Part shown: in pieces, positions 37,297 to 49,740 of the stretch
Layout: each line of letters starts with the position of its first letter
Numbering within the stretch: position 1 is the stretch's first letter
Assembly (NCBI RefSeq): GCF_010389155.1
Contig: NC_057761.1
Location: forward strand, 57,658,587 to 57,722,586
DNA length: 64,000 nt
Reading direction: 5' to 3'
Origin: Erigeron canadensis
Lineage: Eukaryota; Streptophyta; Magnoliopsida; Asterales; Asteraceae
The notes under the pieces: model-generated
The model's database searches: none
Told to the model about the DNA's origin: nothing
What the model saw: only the letters and a program-made list of their open reading frames with translations
Program-made: the position numbers and the translations under genes

Positions 37297-39231
37297 ACAT
37301 GTTTTTAGTTATTTGCATTGATCATATGTTACTAGTCAAATTGTTTGGGTTGCATGTACATGCCACTATTGTATTTGTTGGTACCAATAAACACATTTGG
37401 TGAATAAAAATATATATATAATTATTACATTATTGTTTAATGTTTACTACTCCTCTAGTAGACTTTATTGTTTTTCGTAAAATAGCTTTAATTTGCTTAA
37501 TTACTCAATGTCGTGTTTATCTCCAGACATCAGAGAGAAGACTTCAATATTTCATGATACTTGTTCTCTACGAATTTTATGATTTCAGCATGGTTTAGTT
37601 TCAACTGTGGTCATTCCTTTTTCTAAAACTTATGATAATAAAGATTTATAATTTTCTTTAAGAGGTTAATTGTATCATTAAAACTGTTCGACTTTCAACC
37701 TGTTTGCCACATATGGCCCATTTCCATATTAGCCGACTTTTTGATCCGAATGTTTGTAATTAAACACAACCCAAATGGACTGATTAATTAGTAAATAAAT
37801 GGGTCGAAATAGCTACCTCTACTTCATACCAATTGAAAGAGTACACCCCTAAATGACCGTTGGTTTGATCTTATTATACTCTTGTCATCAGGTTATCTTT
37901 TGGAAGTGGATCACCCCTAAATGTTGGGCATGGTAACCCAGACCTCTGTTAATCACTGGTCAATTAAGGATATATTGGTTAATTGGTTTTGTTATGTAAG
38001 TTAAACATTATATTATGTCTAAAAGGGGCTTTTGGTATAGCCTATACCGTATAGGTGATTCGGAATCCACAAAGATGTTTAATAGAACAGACAATTTAAC
38101 TAACAATCAGATAATATGGTTTGGCTAACCAGAGGTTTGTTTTTTGCATAATACTGTTTTGTCAATTTTGCTTCTTATATTAGACTTCTATGATGTATCA
38201 AAACTCTCGGTATATTACTTAATCTTTAAGGTCACAATTAGGCCAGTTGCTCTTTTTTTTTGGTAATCATGGTGTCCGTTCATTGACTGAGTAACCCATG
38301 ATACCCGAGTCCACCACAACACAAACTCAAAACAGGTTAAGCTCTCCTGAAGGGAGACGGGTGTGGCCTCACAAGGGCTTTTATTTACCATTTGCAGTTT
38401 AACCACCATGTAATGTTGTACTTTTATCTAGATATTGTTTACAAACTGATGTTTCTCTCAAACACTTATGGGAGTACACTAGAGGTCGTAATGGGCGGGT
38501 GGGCTAACAAGTCAAAACAGGTCATCTTGGTACGGGTTGGGTTGGGTTAGGTTGACATGTCATGGAACAGTTATTATCCATTTCTTTTAACAATCAGTAT
38601 GTTTAATATATCATCATAAAAAGAAATACAATAAATATTTGCATAAACCAAATAGGAGTTTATTTGCATAATGTCAAATTGTCAACCAGTTGAAGCCGTT
38701 TCCATTTTGACTTTTTTCATTTCTATGTATATTGCTCATTTTGACTCATTCAACCCATTTATATATAACATGGTTAAAATTGCCACTTTCACTTTGCACC
38801 CACTGCACTCCAGGTATAAGCATTAATCAGATAATAATAAGCAAAGTTTTTTTCATTATCATTCTCTAGCTATGAATTTTCTTGACTCATCACCAGTTAG
38901 ATGTAAAACTGTTGCAAGGTTTAGAATTGATCTTACATAGACTCACATTATATTTTTTTTCCACAAATGCTAAATGTTATGATGTCATGAATTAGGGGAA
39001 TAATCATTCATAAGGAACGATAATAGACATACAACCGACGTCTGTATGTAAACATCTTAAAGGTGACATTCAACTTAATGAAATTTCCAGTAAATTGATC
39101 CGGTAACGACTGAATTAAGGAAAAAAACATAAACAACAAATTATGTCCTTATTGTCACTTATTATTACAATATTCTTACATATGTATGAGATGGAATTAC
39201 ACAACAAATATGGTCTATATATATATATAGA
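37297..39231. other. 3' flank and intergenic sequence after gene A
   Basis: The first 250 bases are the 3' end and a flank that is also found, diverged, after gene B. At 38245-38405 a minus-strand stretch ends in an A-run and looks like a truncated SINE, without clear boxes or target duplication. Nothing else was seen. Confidence 0.4.
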
Positions 39232-40516
39232 GAGTAAATTACACTTTTCATCCTTAAAGTTGGCACATTTTTCACTTTTGATCCTTAAATTTTAAAAATT
39301 ACAATTTTGACCCTAAAGTTGGCCAATTTATTCAATAATCGTCCTTTGGCCTTACGGCGTTAAAAAATGGCCGTTAACGTACGCACGTGCTAGACACGTG
39401 AGGGCAGTAATGTCATTTCACCTTACATAGAGGGACGAAAAGTGAAAAAATAGCTACTTGAGGGACGAAAAGTGAAAAAATAGCTACTTGAGGGACGTAA
39501 AGTAAAAAAATAGCTACTTGAGGGACGAAAAATGAAAATTATACTAATAAATTTATTCTTCCATTCTTTCTTTTCTGATCATCTTTCCAATCGTCTTTTC
39601 CAATAGAATTTTCCGACTAGACATTTAATTCCCCTTTACCCCCAAGCCTCTCCAATCACCACCACCTAATAACCACTAACAATAGTCGCCGCTACCAGCC
39701 ACCGCCGTCTGTAACCAACACCAGTCACCGCCGCCTATAACCACCACGAGCCACTGCCACCCAGCGCCACCTCCGGCCACCGCTGCCTATAATTACCAAT
39801 AGCCACCGCCACTAGAATCAACGACAGCCACCACCGCCTACAATCACCATCAGCCACCGCTGCCTACAATTACCACCAAACACCGCCATCTACAGTCACC
39901 TCCAACCACCGTCGTCTACATTCACCACCAACCAACCGCCGCCGACTAGAATCACCACCAACCACCGCCAACACCTAGAATCACCACCATCCACCATCCC
40001 TCTTTCAATTAAAATCAAAATTTAGAAGAAAAAAAAATGACTAGCATGTTTGAATTATAATTTGTTTTATTGGTTGTGTTTTGTGTCATGATGTTGAGTA
40101 AATGATTTTGTTTGTAGTTTAGATTTGGATTCAAAGTCGAGTTTTTATTAGGTATAATCGAAAAATAAATGTCTAGTCGAAAAATTTCATCGGTAAAAAT
40201 GATCGGAAAAGAAAGTATGGAAGAATAAATTTATTTGTATGATTTTCATTTTTCGTCCCTCAAGTAGCTATTTTTTCACTTTTCGTCCCTCAAGTAGCTA
40301 TTTTTTTACTTTTCGTCCCTTTGTGTAAGGTGAAATGACATTAGTGCCCTCACGTGTCTAGCACGTGCGTATGTTAACGGCCATTTTTTAACGTCGTAAG
40401 ACCAAAGGACGATTATTGAAAAAATTGGCCAACTTTAGGGTCAAAATTGTAATTTTTAAAGTTTATGGATCAAAAGTGGAAAACGTGCCAACTTCAGGGA
40501 CGAAAAGTGTAATTTA

Positions 40517-40519
<3 letters not shown>
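39232..40519. mobile_element. Mutator-like foldback element with long terminal inverted repeats
   Basis: 1,288 bp. Ends are GAGTAAATTACACTTTTC on both strands. The inverted repeats run some 350-400 bp at high identity. Each arm holds tandem 30-bp units (gagggacgaaaagtgaaaaa...): three full units in the left arm (39431-39535), two in the right (40230-40320). The centre (39655-39990) is a CCACC/CCGCC-rich low-complexity tract. Flanking DNA is TA repeat on both sides, so the target duplication cannot be read. It lies directly upstream of the promoter of root-cap copy B. No transposase. Confidence 0.75.

Positions 40520-40562
<43 letters not shown>
40520..40562. repeat. (AT)n microsatellite
   Basis: About 43 bp of uninterrupted TA repeat, abutting the foldback element's right end; a shorter TA run abuts its left end. 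Confidence 0.9.
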
Positions 40563-40566
<4 letters not shown>

Positions 40567-40660
40567 ATCTATCTGTCAAACCACTAATAAACTTAGTTTT
40601 GAATCAAATTACTAGAAAGTTAATCAAAACTATAAAATAATCATGTAATGAGAACGTACC

Positions 40661-40706
40661 TTGAGCCGAGCTCTATGCATGGCTAACTAACCAAGTCTCT
40701 ATAAAT
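40661..40706 (+). promoter_or_regulatory. Promoter of root-cap copy B
   Basis: ttgagccgagctctatgcat (ATGCAT at 40675-40680) and TATAAAT at 40700-40706. Same layout as gene A, with the RY core altered from CATGCAT to TATGCAT. Confidence 0.55.
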
Positions 40707-40805
40707 TAAATGGCTTCTCCTTCTTATCCACTAAACCAGCGATATATCAACTTCATTTTTATTGAAAAAAAACACGTACACCCGGCCAGTTTTCGATATA
40801 TAATT

Positions 40806-41302
40806 ATGGGGAAGAAGTCATTGTTTTTTTTAGTGGCTTTCTTTCTCATTTTCATTATTTCCATACATCCCTCAATTGTTGTTCGAGCGGCTACGACCCC
40901 TAAGCCTGTTGAGGCAGATCCCACTACTAACTACGATGTCATCACGAATCCTCGAACAGGACAGCAAATGGCTTATTGCCTATCGAAAGCAGGCCAAGCT
41001 TGTTACGATACGATACTTGTTTGTCCTTATGAGTGCCCCGTAAGGAAACCCATAAAGAACAAGAAGCAAGCAGGATGTTTCATTGATTGTAGTACCAAAT
41101 GTGAAGCTACTTGCAAATGTACGTAACCAAACTGATCGATATTTTACTATCTGATTATTATTAATTTCATTATATAATTAATTCTGCATCTCTACATACG
41201 TTTCGTTACATATACTAGCTAGCTAACCGAGTTTTAACTTTTGTAGGGAGAAAATCTAGATGCCCTGGATATGGTTCTCTATGTTACGACCCAATTCTCT
41301 AA
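40806..41302 (+). pseudogene. Truncated root-cap / LEA-related copy B
   Basis: Exon 1 (40806-41118) is open and gives a signal peptide, a short linker without the Pro-rich tract (TTPKPVEADPT) and the full Cys-rich module ending CEATCK. Donor T|GTACGT and acceptor TTGTAG|GG are intact. Exon 2 (41247-41302) reads [18 protein letters not shown] then stops, so the whole Root_cap domain is gone; only 122 aa remain. The sequence after the stop matches the 3' flank of gene A, so the loss is a deletion. It could still make a small secreted Cys-rich peptide because promoter, start and splice sites survive. I start at 40806 by alignment with A and C; an ATG at 40710 would spoil the signal peptide. Confidence 0.8.
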
Positions 41303-41446
41303 CTTTCAAGTTATTGCTATATAATTACATGATGGCACACGTACCGGCCATCCCCAAGTTGTGTATGTAATATTGTCGATCTACTAAACCTCTAGTAGAC
41401 TTAGACTATATGTATGTGTAATTCATAAAATATGTAAGCTTTAATT

Positions 41447-41551
41447 AATTTGCTTCATTATGCAATGTAAATGTTTATCTCTAGATTGAAGTCTTCTCTG
41501 TGATCATATCGATCTAGAGATAAACATTTACATTGCATAATGAAGCAAATT
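41447..41551. repeat. Perfect 40-bp inverted repeat (hairpin) after copy B
   Basis: Arm 1 at 41447-41486 and arm 2 at 41512-41551 are exact reverse complements with a 25-nt loop. Arm 1 has a diverged single counterpart after gene A (about 37491-37530, ttaatttgcttaattactca...), so arm 2 is the newer, inverted copy. Confidence 0.9.
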
Positions 41552-41552
41552 T

Positions 41553-42989
41553 ATGATACGATATACTATGAGTAAATCACACACTACAAATAATATTGCA
41601 TTTGTCCACACTTTTAATCAATGTGAACAAAATATAATTTATGTCATGGTTTATGTGTGTAAAAAAATGTAGAACTAGAAACGTTTAACAATTTATCCAC
41701 ATTAAAAAGTGTGTAGAACTCATTGGGCAATGGACCGCCAAACTCATTGGCCTTCTGCACCCACATTTGATTGTATCGTATCAATGCTGTTGATATGCTG
41801 TTGATTAAGGACTCATTAGTATTGTCATGTAAGCTGCTAGATTTTTGTTCAACCAATTATTTGTCTTTATGATGTTCATGGCTTGTGTCAATGCAGGCTC
41901 AGTATACACATGTGTAGATTTTGTATAAGTTTAAGTGGAGTTTATTGATTGTATACCAAACCGAGATTAGGTTAAGAAAAAGAGATGATGGGTGTTTTTG
42001 GTTGTTTGTTGGCGATTCCTCGAAGGTAGAGTTTTGATCTCTTTACACCAATCAATTATGATTTGATTGTTAGCCGATTAAGATCGTGCTATTATGTTTT
42101 TAGATCTGGACGATCGTGTATAAAGTGTGCTCTGTACTATTTGAGTTTTTGTGAATGAGTAAGAATGAATGAATGATGCCTTTGTGAGGTGTTATGAATC
42201 TCCTTTTATAGGGAGAATTTATCTTAGAGAGAAAGTTAAGCCTCTTTAGGGTTTCCCTAAGTGTTAGGCCAGGAATATTATTTCCTTAATTATTTGCTGC
42301 AAGTAATAAGATCAAATCCCGAAATTATAGGGAACAATTTTTATCCTTTTTACCTTACTGCGGAAGCCTTCGTTACGGACAGCCTTCATGTCGTAACGTG
42401 TTACTGTTTCTTCGTGTGGCAGGTCTTGCGTACCGGATATCATTATGTTATCCGGAGGTATTTGAATTTAAATCAGCTTCGTGTGTTTATTACCAACTTT
42501 TTCGTTTATTCATCTGCATCCTAACTAGTTGATTTCTTTTCATGAGAATCTTTGGTCTTCTTATCTATAACTTCTAAATTTGTGTGAGTACCCCGAAAAG
42601 CTAATTGAGAGATCAAGATGTTTCTGAAGATATCAAGTATGACATTTCATTAAATAAATTCTGCTAAGTTACCAAAGGAACGAAGGATATATACTTTCGA
42701 AAGAATGGATGTCACAAGGGTAGAGGTAGCAGAATGGGCTGGTGGGATGGGTTAGCCGAAAAACCCAAAAAAGGGCTCGCCAAGAAACCATATAAACCGG
42801 AAAACCCAAAAAAGAGTCACCGGAAAATCAAATAATGATAGGGAAATGATAATGAGATGAACAAAGTATAAAATTCTAGCGCTAACACATGTCAGTCAAA
42901 AATAATGGTGGACATTAGAAAGTGTAAATACATAAAGTCATCGATTTTCGGTATTCAATGTAATAACCCTTCAATAAAAGATAAATTAC
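41553..42989 (-). mobile_element. Probable LTR-retrotransposon leader and LTR piece
   Basis: On the minus strand there is a TATA-like ctccctataaaaggag near 42206-42221. About 350 bases on comes a 70-aa frame (41856-41644, MVEQKSSSLHDNTNESLI...) of the kind that starts a gag polyprotein. The order (TATA, leader, short open frame) fits the 5' end of an LTR element. No second LTR, primer site or pol was found, so this is a fragment at best. Confidence 0.35.
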
Positions 42990-43530
42990 AGCATTGGTGT
43001 AATTTAAAGAATCAAATTTTTACCCAATTAATCGTAAAAAGACTCTATTTTTTTTATCCAAATAATCTAATAGTTAAAGACTAAATTGTTAACCAAATAA
43101 CCTAAAAAAAAGGCTCGATTTTTAACCAAATATAATCTAAAGCTTGATTTTTACTTGAACCATCTGAAAAAGGTTTGATTTTTACCCAAGACAAACCAAA
43201 AAGGGCTTGATTTTCACCTAAGAATCTACAAAAGACTTGAAACTTTTAACAATAATCAACTAAGTTTTTTTTTTTTTTTTCTTTTCTTACTAATGAACTT
43301 ATTTAAATAATGACAACTTTATAAACCTAAAAACAAACCAGACATAGATTAAGCTTATCAAAAAAAAGCTATAAGCTTAAAAAAAAAAGGCTAGGCAGCT
43401 TCCATCTTTACTCAAACCATCTAAACAAGGTTCGATTTTTAAGCAAAATAATCCAAAAAGTACTTGATTTTTACCAAAAAAATTACAAGAGGCTTGAATT
43501 CTATAACCTTAATCAACTAACAAAAGACTT
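42990..43530. repeat. Degenerate minisatellite, about 35-bp period
   Basis: Variants of aaaaaggcttgatttttacc followed by caaataatcta recur a dozen times across this stretch with indels. No gene was seen in or beside it up to 44030. Confidence 0.55.
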
Positions 43531-44036
43531 GATCATTAACACAAATCATCGGTAGTTATTGCAATCCTAATCCTTACAACAACAATAATAATTACTGAGT
43601 GTTGATGAATATATAACCTCAAGATTCACCGCCGATTCCTTCAACCTCAGATTTTTCAGACTTGGACTTCTATATCGATGATTATAAACCCTTTTATTTA
43701 GGGAAAAACAAATATGCTACCATTCTCCCTCATAATCTCCCCCTTGCTAATCAAGCTAGATGCATACTTGTTATTATTTTATTATTATTATTATACATAT
43801 AAATATATAATAGCGAATTAATAAGGGTTTAGATATACTATTTATAGTGAATCTAAGAAATCAATTAAGGAATGTGTAGTTCGTATTTAAAATTAAAAGT
43901 TTTAACTTTGTAAGTTGTGACCGTAAAAAAAAAAAGGCCGTGTTAAAAAAGTGGCGTAAAAAAGACCCGCGTTGTTTCTAAGCGTATCTTTTACGTTCAC
44001 CACATCTAAACGGTGATAAGAATATTTCACCTCTTG

Positions 44037-44045
44037 TATAAATAC
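44037..44045 (+). promoter_or_regulatory. TATA box of a probable transcription unit
   Basis: tataaatac follows a GC-richer upstream tract and precedes a C-rich leader (catccactccctccaaaacc), a typical plant core promoter shape. Confidence 0.45.
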
Positions 44046-44069
44046 CCATCATCACATTAGACATCATCC

Positions 44070-47000
44070 ACTCCCTCCAAAACCATTATTCACTTTATTT
44101 CAAACCCATTCTCTCTATATATACATACACACATTATATGTATCTTTTACATTCCGGCGATAAAGTAACCGCCGGTTCCGGAGAAGAATCAGAAAACTTT
44201 TATATATCGATAATGTTTCTGTAACAAATTCCTACAACCCTAATATTTATTTCTTTCTGTTTTTATATAAGCTTTTTTTATATGTATATATATATCTATA
44301 ATATAATACAGTATTTCATTATTTGACTATATTTCTAATTTTTTTTTATCGGTAATTCCATAAATTAGGTTTTTTTTTAAATTTATAATTGCATTCTTGA
44401 TTGCAGGTTAATTATGTACAAATCGGTTAGAATGAGAAAAGTGAAACAGAGGTAATAGATTGTTTGTGTATTTTTTATTATGTATATATATCTACAATCT
44501 GTTTTTTATCGGTAATTCCATAAGTTACGAAGCTTGAAAAGGTTCAAAATTATGAATATGTCAGAAGTAACATCTGAGCTGCAACGTAAGGGTTATTAGA
44601 GGAGTTTAATAAGATTGTAAATACGTTACAAGTCAGAAGATTGCAATGGAATGTTTGAAAGATCTGCTAGAAATTAAAGACAACTTTAAACATTACATAA
44701 GGTTATGTAGGGATAACTTAAATTTGCCTTTGGAATTCTTCTCTGTCCCGTTCTCATGTCTTTGGCTGGTGAATATGTTTCTCAATTCGCTTTCATCTAT
44801 GATTTGTTATTGCTTCTCGTTATCTTTCTTCCTTTTTTTAATATTACTAACATTTTGCACATTGGTATCCACTTAGTTTATGCTGACTGAATGTCGACAT
44901 ATAAACGAAGGACAAAAAGTTATCAAGGTCAATAGGTCATCATACATTTTTTACACAGAAAATCCAGCTAAATATGACCATTTAACACTAAGAGGTTCAT
45001 ACATTGATTCTGATGTATATCTTTCTGAGTGTATGTCATTTATACCTTTTGATGTGTGATGTAATATCTTCTTATAACTTCTTCTTCTACATTTTCATAT
45101 GATCATTAAATTTTGCCAACAGGGAGCCGTGTAATTGTGCTCTTTTATCCTCACCTTGATAGTGTATCCTTGGACTTGCTTCCTCTCTCTGCCTTCTTCC
45201 CGATGTTTCTGGAGATATATTTGCATATGTATAGTTTTATGTAATTTATCATGAAGTTTAAAAAAAGCATCTGACATCTTTCAACTAATATTATGGTTCG
45301 AAAGGTAGCATGATGATTGGTGCTGGATTTTGTGGAAGTTTATATGAAGATGACTTGCATTGCAGCCTTTGCTTGGCTGGCAGATAGCTCTCCTGAGGGC
45401 TCTTTACTGCGTCATATCTTTTTAACATGAAGGTCTTCAGCTAGGTTCTGTCTTCTGTTTTTTGATCTAATCTTGATACTATGTAACCAACTTTTCTATG
45501 TGTATCAAAACTTGCTTCTTCAGCATACCATGGGTTACTTTATTTTTTTTTACAGATTAACGAGGATAAGGGAAAGAGTTATACTTTTGCGCGTCTTCCA
45601 CCAAAGTGTCTTGTTCTCTTTATATCTGGAACTTAATCATCTCACTACCGGTTTGTACTTTGTCTGAAAAGGTAGCTGCAGAAAGTTTTAGTTTTTGGAG
45701 TTGAGTCAACCTGTTTTAGTCCAAGTTAATTAATCATATAATATGTGAAACTTCAGCCTAAAATTTTGCAAACCAAGAAGTTGATGCTTGGTCTAGTTTG
45801 ATTTGATAGATAGTATGGTTTCATCTATGTGTAATTACCCAGCGACTCTCTGGTTCTGCAGTTAATGTTAAAGTAGAAAACCATTATCTTCTGCCTCATC
45901 TATACTAGAAAATCAGTAGGACATGGAGACATCATGTACCTATTCACATATTAATACGCAGACAATGGTAGCTTCAATCGTCAACTTTAGAACTTCGGTT
46001 TGTTGTCTCAATTTGTTTCTGGAATTGTCTTGTGTTGTACACATATAAATGTATGATGTTATATGTTTTGCCTTGAAGATTTAAAACCTCGAGGAAGGAT
46101 CCATACTGGTTGGTGTGTACTCTGCTTTTTCAGTTCCTCCTTTGGGATGACCTCATTCACATGTAACAAAATCTACTATCCGAATTCTACTAAATGTATG
46201 ATGTTAAGGTGTTTTTTTTTTTTTGCTCTTCTCTTTGATCACTATGTATAATTAGGGTTGTAATATATTATACAGAGTTAATTCATTATTCAGTTACTGT
46301 GGAATTAACTAATCGTTCTTTTTACTTATGTGCAGAGAACCATGTATAAGTGGTCTTAGGTATGTCCAACTGATTCTTGAAGTTCAGGATTATCTAGATG
46401 GCACGAGTTTTTGTATCCTGCATCTATTAATTGCCTTGTGCCTCATGTAAGTGACAGAAACTTTCAAACTATAATGAATGTTAGGTCAGAAGGTTATCTT
46501 AGTACTTTATGATTCATGCATTTTGAAATTAACTTGTTCCTGTTTAAAACCATAAATCTTTTTTTGTCATAATAACAATATCGTTCCTGTTTATAACCAT
46601 CAATCTTTTTTTTTATGACTTAATAACATAACTTGTTACTGATTAAAGAATTAAAACCATAATTTTTAGTCTGTCGTTATAACATACAGTTGAGAATTAA
46701 CGGGGATTAAATATGTGATAGAAAGTTTGAAACTATAATGAATCTTAGGTTAGAAGTTTGTTGTAGTACTTTATGATTCATGCATATTGTTCCTGTTTAA
46801 AACTTTTAATGTATTATGTCAGAATTTTATTTATGTTAATTTTTGAAAGATCTTGACAAAACTAGTAGAATCTTCAGTTGGAATGTGTTATAGATGATCA
46901 AGTTTATAAACCCATATGATTTCAACCTAATAAGGTTGAAGAAATGTTCTAAAAGACTATTAGGAGTATGACTTATGGAAGTCATGTTGTCCTGGCATGA

Positions 47001-49740
47001 ATGCTGTTAATGTTCATTTAGGGAAAGTGGTCAAATTTTTGCTAGAAATTTCTCATTCTGAAACCTTTGTATGATATTTTAGATATTGTTAGCACTATTT
47101 ACATGCTTCTTTTTTATGTTTTGATTTTCGGAGTCTACTTGCGAAACAAATACTCTGGTTGCTAGCCTTCATAAGTTGACGTTGTCTATTCGTGTAACTT
47201 CATTCCAGTGAATTGCTGGTCTATTATGGTAATGATGCTATTTGCTATTGAGTATTGTCTCAAGTGGGTTTTATAAGTGGCTAGATTGCATGTTAAAGTG
47301 GCACAAGACACATTACCTCTGAATGAATCGACAGTGGTAGACTAGTACAGAGACCGGCTATCAACATAGAGTTTACATGAGGATTCCTTTAGGGATGTAC
47401 TTTTGGATTCTGTATTACCTGTTTAATTTGTTTTGTCATTAATTTATTTTCATCATTAATATATTACTGAATTACAACCTCTAGGTGAATGGTGCTAGCG
47501 TCTAGAGTAAAAAGTATTTCAACACCTGGTTTTCTTTCTTGGTTCTCTTTCTATTTTGTCTAAATGAGTTATAAACAGAGTAACTGTATCCCTTTGTTAG
47601 AAACGACACATGGTTTTGTCTATATTTAATATCTTGGGTACTTTTGCACTTTCAACTTATCATGGAACTGCTTTAGATAAGTTCAAGGCTATAAGAACTT
47701 GTTTTTTCTTTTTTTTTTTATTGGGACCAATCATTGTGTTTCTTAATTTCCTGCAAGTTTGACTTTTATATATTATGGTCTGTGTTATGTAGATTACTGT
47801 GGAATTAAACTAACTGCCCTTGTTATTGTGGTATTGCAACAAGGAATATTAAAGCTTATTGATGGCTTATAAGAGCTTGCTATGTGCCATTCAACCAGTG
47901 CTTTGAGCCTTTGAGTTTGTCTGGAAGGTATGACTTTTTAATCCTGCATTTATCAATGGCCTCGTGCATTAGGTTTGCTTACCTTGAGTTGAGGTTATTG
48001 GCTTCAAATCTATCATCTATGATATATGCTATGGGATTATCAAGAATGTTAAGCTAGAAGTCGGTTATGATTCATGCATGTTGCATAGTATTTGTGATGG
48101 ATTTATCAATTGTTTCATGCATTAGGTTTGCTTGCCTTTGGTTGAGGTGTTTGTTGGCTTGAAACCTATGATAGATTTTATGGGATGATCATAAATGTTA
48201 GGTTAGAAGTCTGTTGTAATACGAGATAGTAGCAGGATTCCACCTTTTTGGAAGATGTCGGGTTAGTAAAGATTTATAAAAGGATTAAAATGCGAAGTGG
48301 TTTGGTAACATGATCACCATCATCACCTTCGCAGATACCCTCTCTTTCTCAAATCTCCCCAAAAGAAATTTGGTATACTGATGCGGACGTCTCTTTGGAT
48401 TTTGGGGCGATTTGGGAATGAGTATATCTTCTCCTATTTAACCGGAAGGTGCTCGGTTGACCTTTTATCCTCAGATTGTCCATCTATTTCAACTGACCTT
48501 TGAAGAGCCTTTGATGAGTTTAAGGCTGCAAGAATTTATTGTTTCCCTTTTTTGTTTTTGTTTCTTTGCTGCAAATTTTTTGTTTCACTTCTATATATCG
48601 TGGTTTGTTATGCAGCCCATTATGGAGTTAAACTAAATGCTATTTTTAGTGCAGTGTGGAGGTCACATATAGGTGGTTGTACGCATGCACAACTGGTTCT
48701 TTGAGCTTGTTACCATTTGCCAATTGCCTCATGCATCAGGTTTTCTTACATTGGCTTTGTGCTTCAAAGATATGATATAATGATATAAACTATAAAATGC
48801 TCGCGAATTTAGGAGTTTGTTGTAGTGCATTACGATTAACCCATATAACATGTTCCTTTTTAGAACCATTAATCTATGTTCTCGTTTTGTCTTCAGAACA
48901 TGAAAGTTCTTATGGTGTTGAGTTTATTATGACAAAATAAAATCTGAGTAGGACTCTGCTATACATAAGTTTATATCTTATACAAATAAAGGTAAGAAGC
49001 TTCAAGAGTTCAAGATACGTAAACACAACTCCAAAGCCTAGTATGCCCCCGCGGAAAACTTTTTATGTTGGCGGGATTGCTCTTAATGTGCATTTAGAGA
49101 TATTTTTTTAAGCATAGTGACCCTTTATATGATCTGAATCTGCATTTACGTAAGTTTTCTAGCATAATATTATCATATTCGAACCTCTATTTGATCTTTA
49201 AGAATTTGTTTATTCTCTCATTACATGCTCCTTTTTTATGCTTATATATGGTCAAAGATTTGTAGCTACATACAAAACAGGCATTCTGTTTGCTACCTTT
49301 CAGAAGCAAGACTATCTGTATTTAAGTTTATTCCACCAACTTATATGTGCATGCAAAGTGATGCTCATTTTTTATTCTCCAATAAAAAAGAGGATCAAAT
49401 ATTATGCTAAATCGGGTTACATGCCCATTTTATTCCGACTTCTGTGACAACTTACTTCAACACATGTACCCAGTTCTCATGATGATTGCTTTAGGGAGTT
49501 CTGGATTCCACAAATACCTATTTGAACTTTATAAGCTTACAAGTTTTGCAGGTTTGCTTCTTAATTCCATCGTTATCTTTAACACAAAATAACATTCCAT
49601 TCATTGTGAAATTCAGTTCTTGATTTCTGCACCTGATTTCTTTCCAGGTGAGTGGTGAAAAGATTGCAAAAAGCTTACTGATGCAAAAAGAAACCAATTC
49701 AAACAAATTGTTGTCTGTCGAAGGACATTAAGTGGTAGCA
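44070..49740 (+). ncRNA. Probable long non-coding transcription unit built of internal repeats
   Basis: A promoter-like start at 44037 is followed by a leader with ccgccggttccgg (44171-44183) and an intron-like T-rich stretch. An acceptor cag at 44407 comes just before a 13-codon ORF (MYKSVRMRKVKQR). From there to 49740 there is T-rich, intron-like plus-strand sequence with many tgcag/gtatg junction-like sites and no long frame or recognisable protein. Three diverged copies of a segment start near 46290, 47795 and 48610; they share attactgtggaattaaact, a junction cag, atgcattaggtttgctta-type strings and gattcatgcat. I infer a spliced non-coding RNA. A decayed gene or repeat array is the alternative. 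Confidence 0.3.
46256..48900 (+). repeat. Three diverged direct copies of a ~300-1000-bp unit
   Basis: Copies at about 46256-46570, 47770-48080 and 48590-48900, with further partial copies at 46710-46810 and 48120-48230. Copies 1 and 3 seem to extend to about 47200 and 49320 (shared catgctccttttttatg and caaacaggcattctgtttgc-like strings). Identity was judged by eye at perhaps 60-75 percent. Confidence 0.5.

Noticed and set aside
40710..40805. Upstream in-frame ATG extending root-cap copy B by 32 residues
   Set aside because: It lies only a few bases after the TATA box, so it is probably untranscribed, and it would bury the signal peptide; A and C start at the MGK position.
42261..42524. 87-aa plus-strand frame
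   Set aside because: The opposite strand has the TATA and leader order of an LTR element; the frame has no recognisable motif.
44406..44900. miRNA precursor in the putative non-coding unit
   Set aside because: I compared remembered conserved miRNA sequences and saw no match or clean hairpin.
49225..49592. Three overlapping 61-69-aa frames near the end of the putative non-coding unit
   Set aside because: No shared domain, mutually overlapping and T-rich; they look like chance frames in intron-like DNA.
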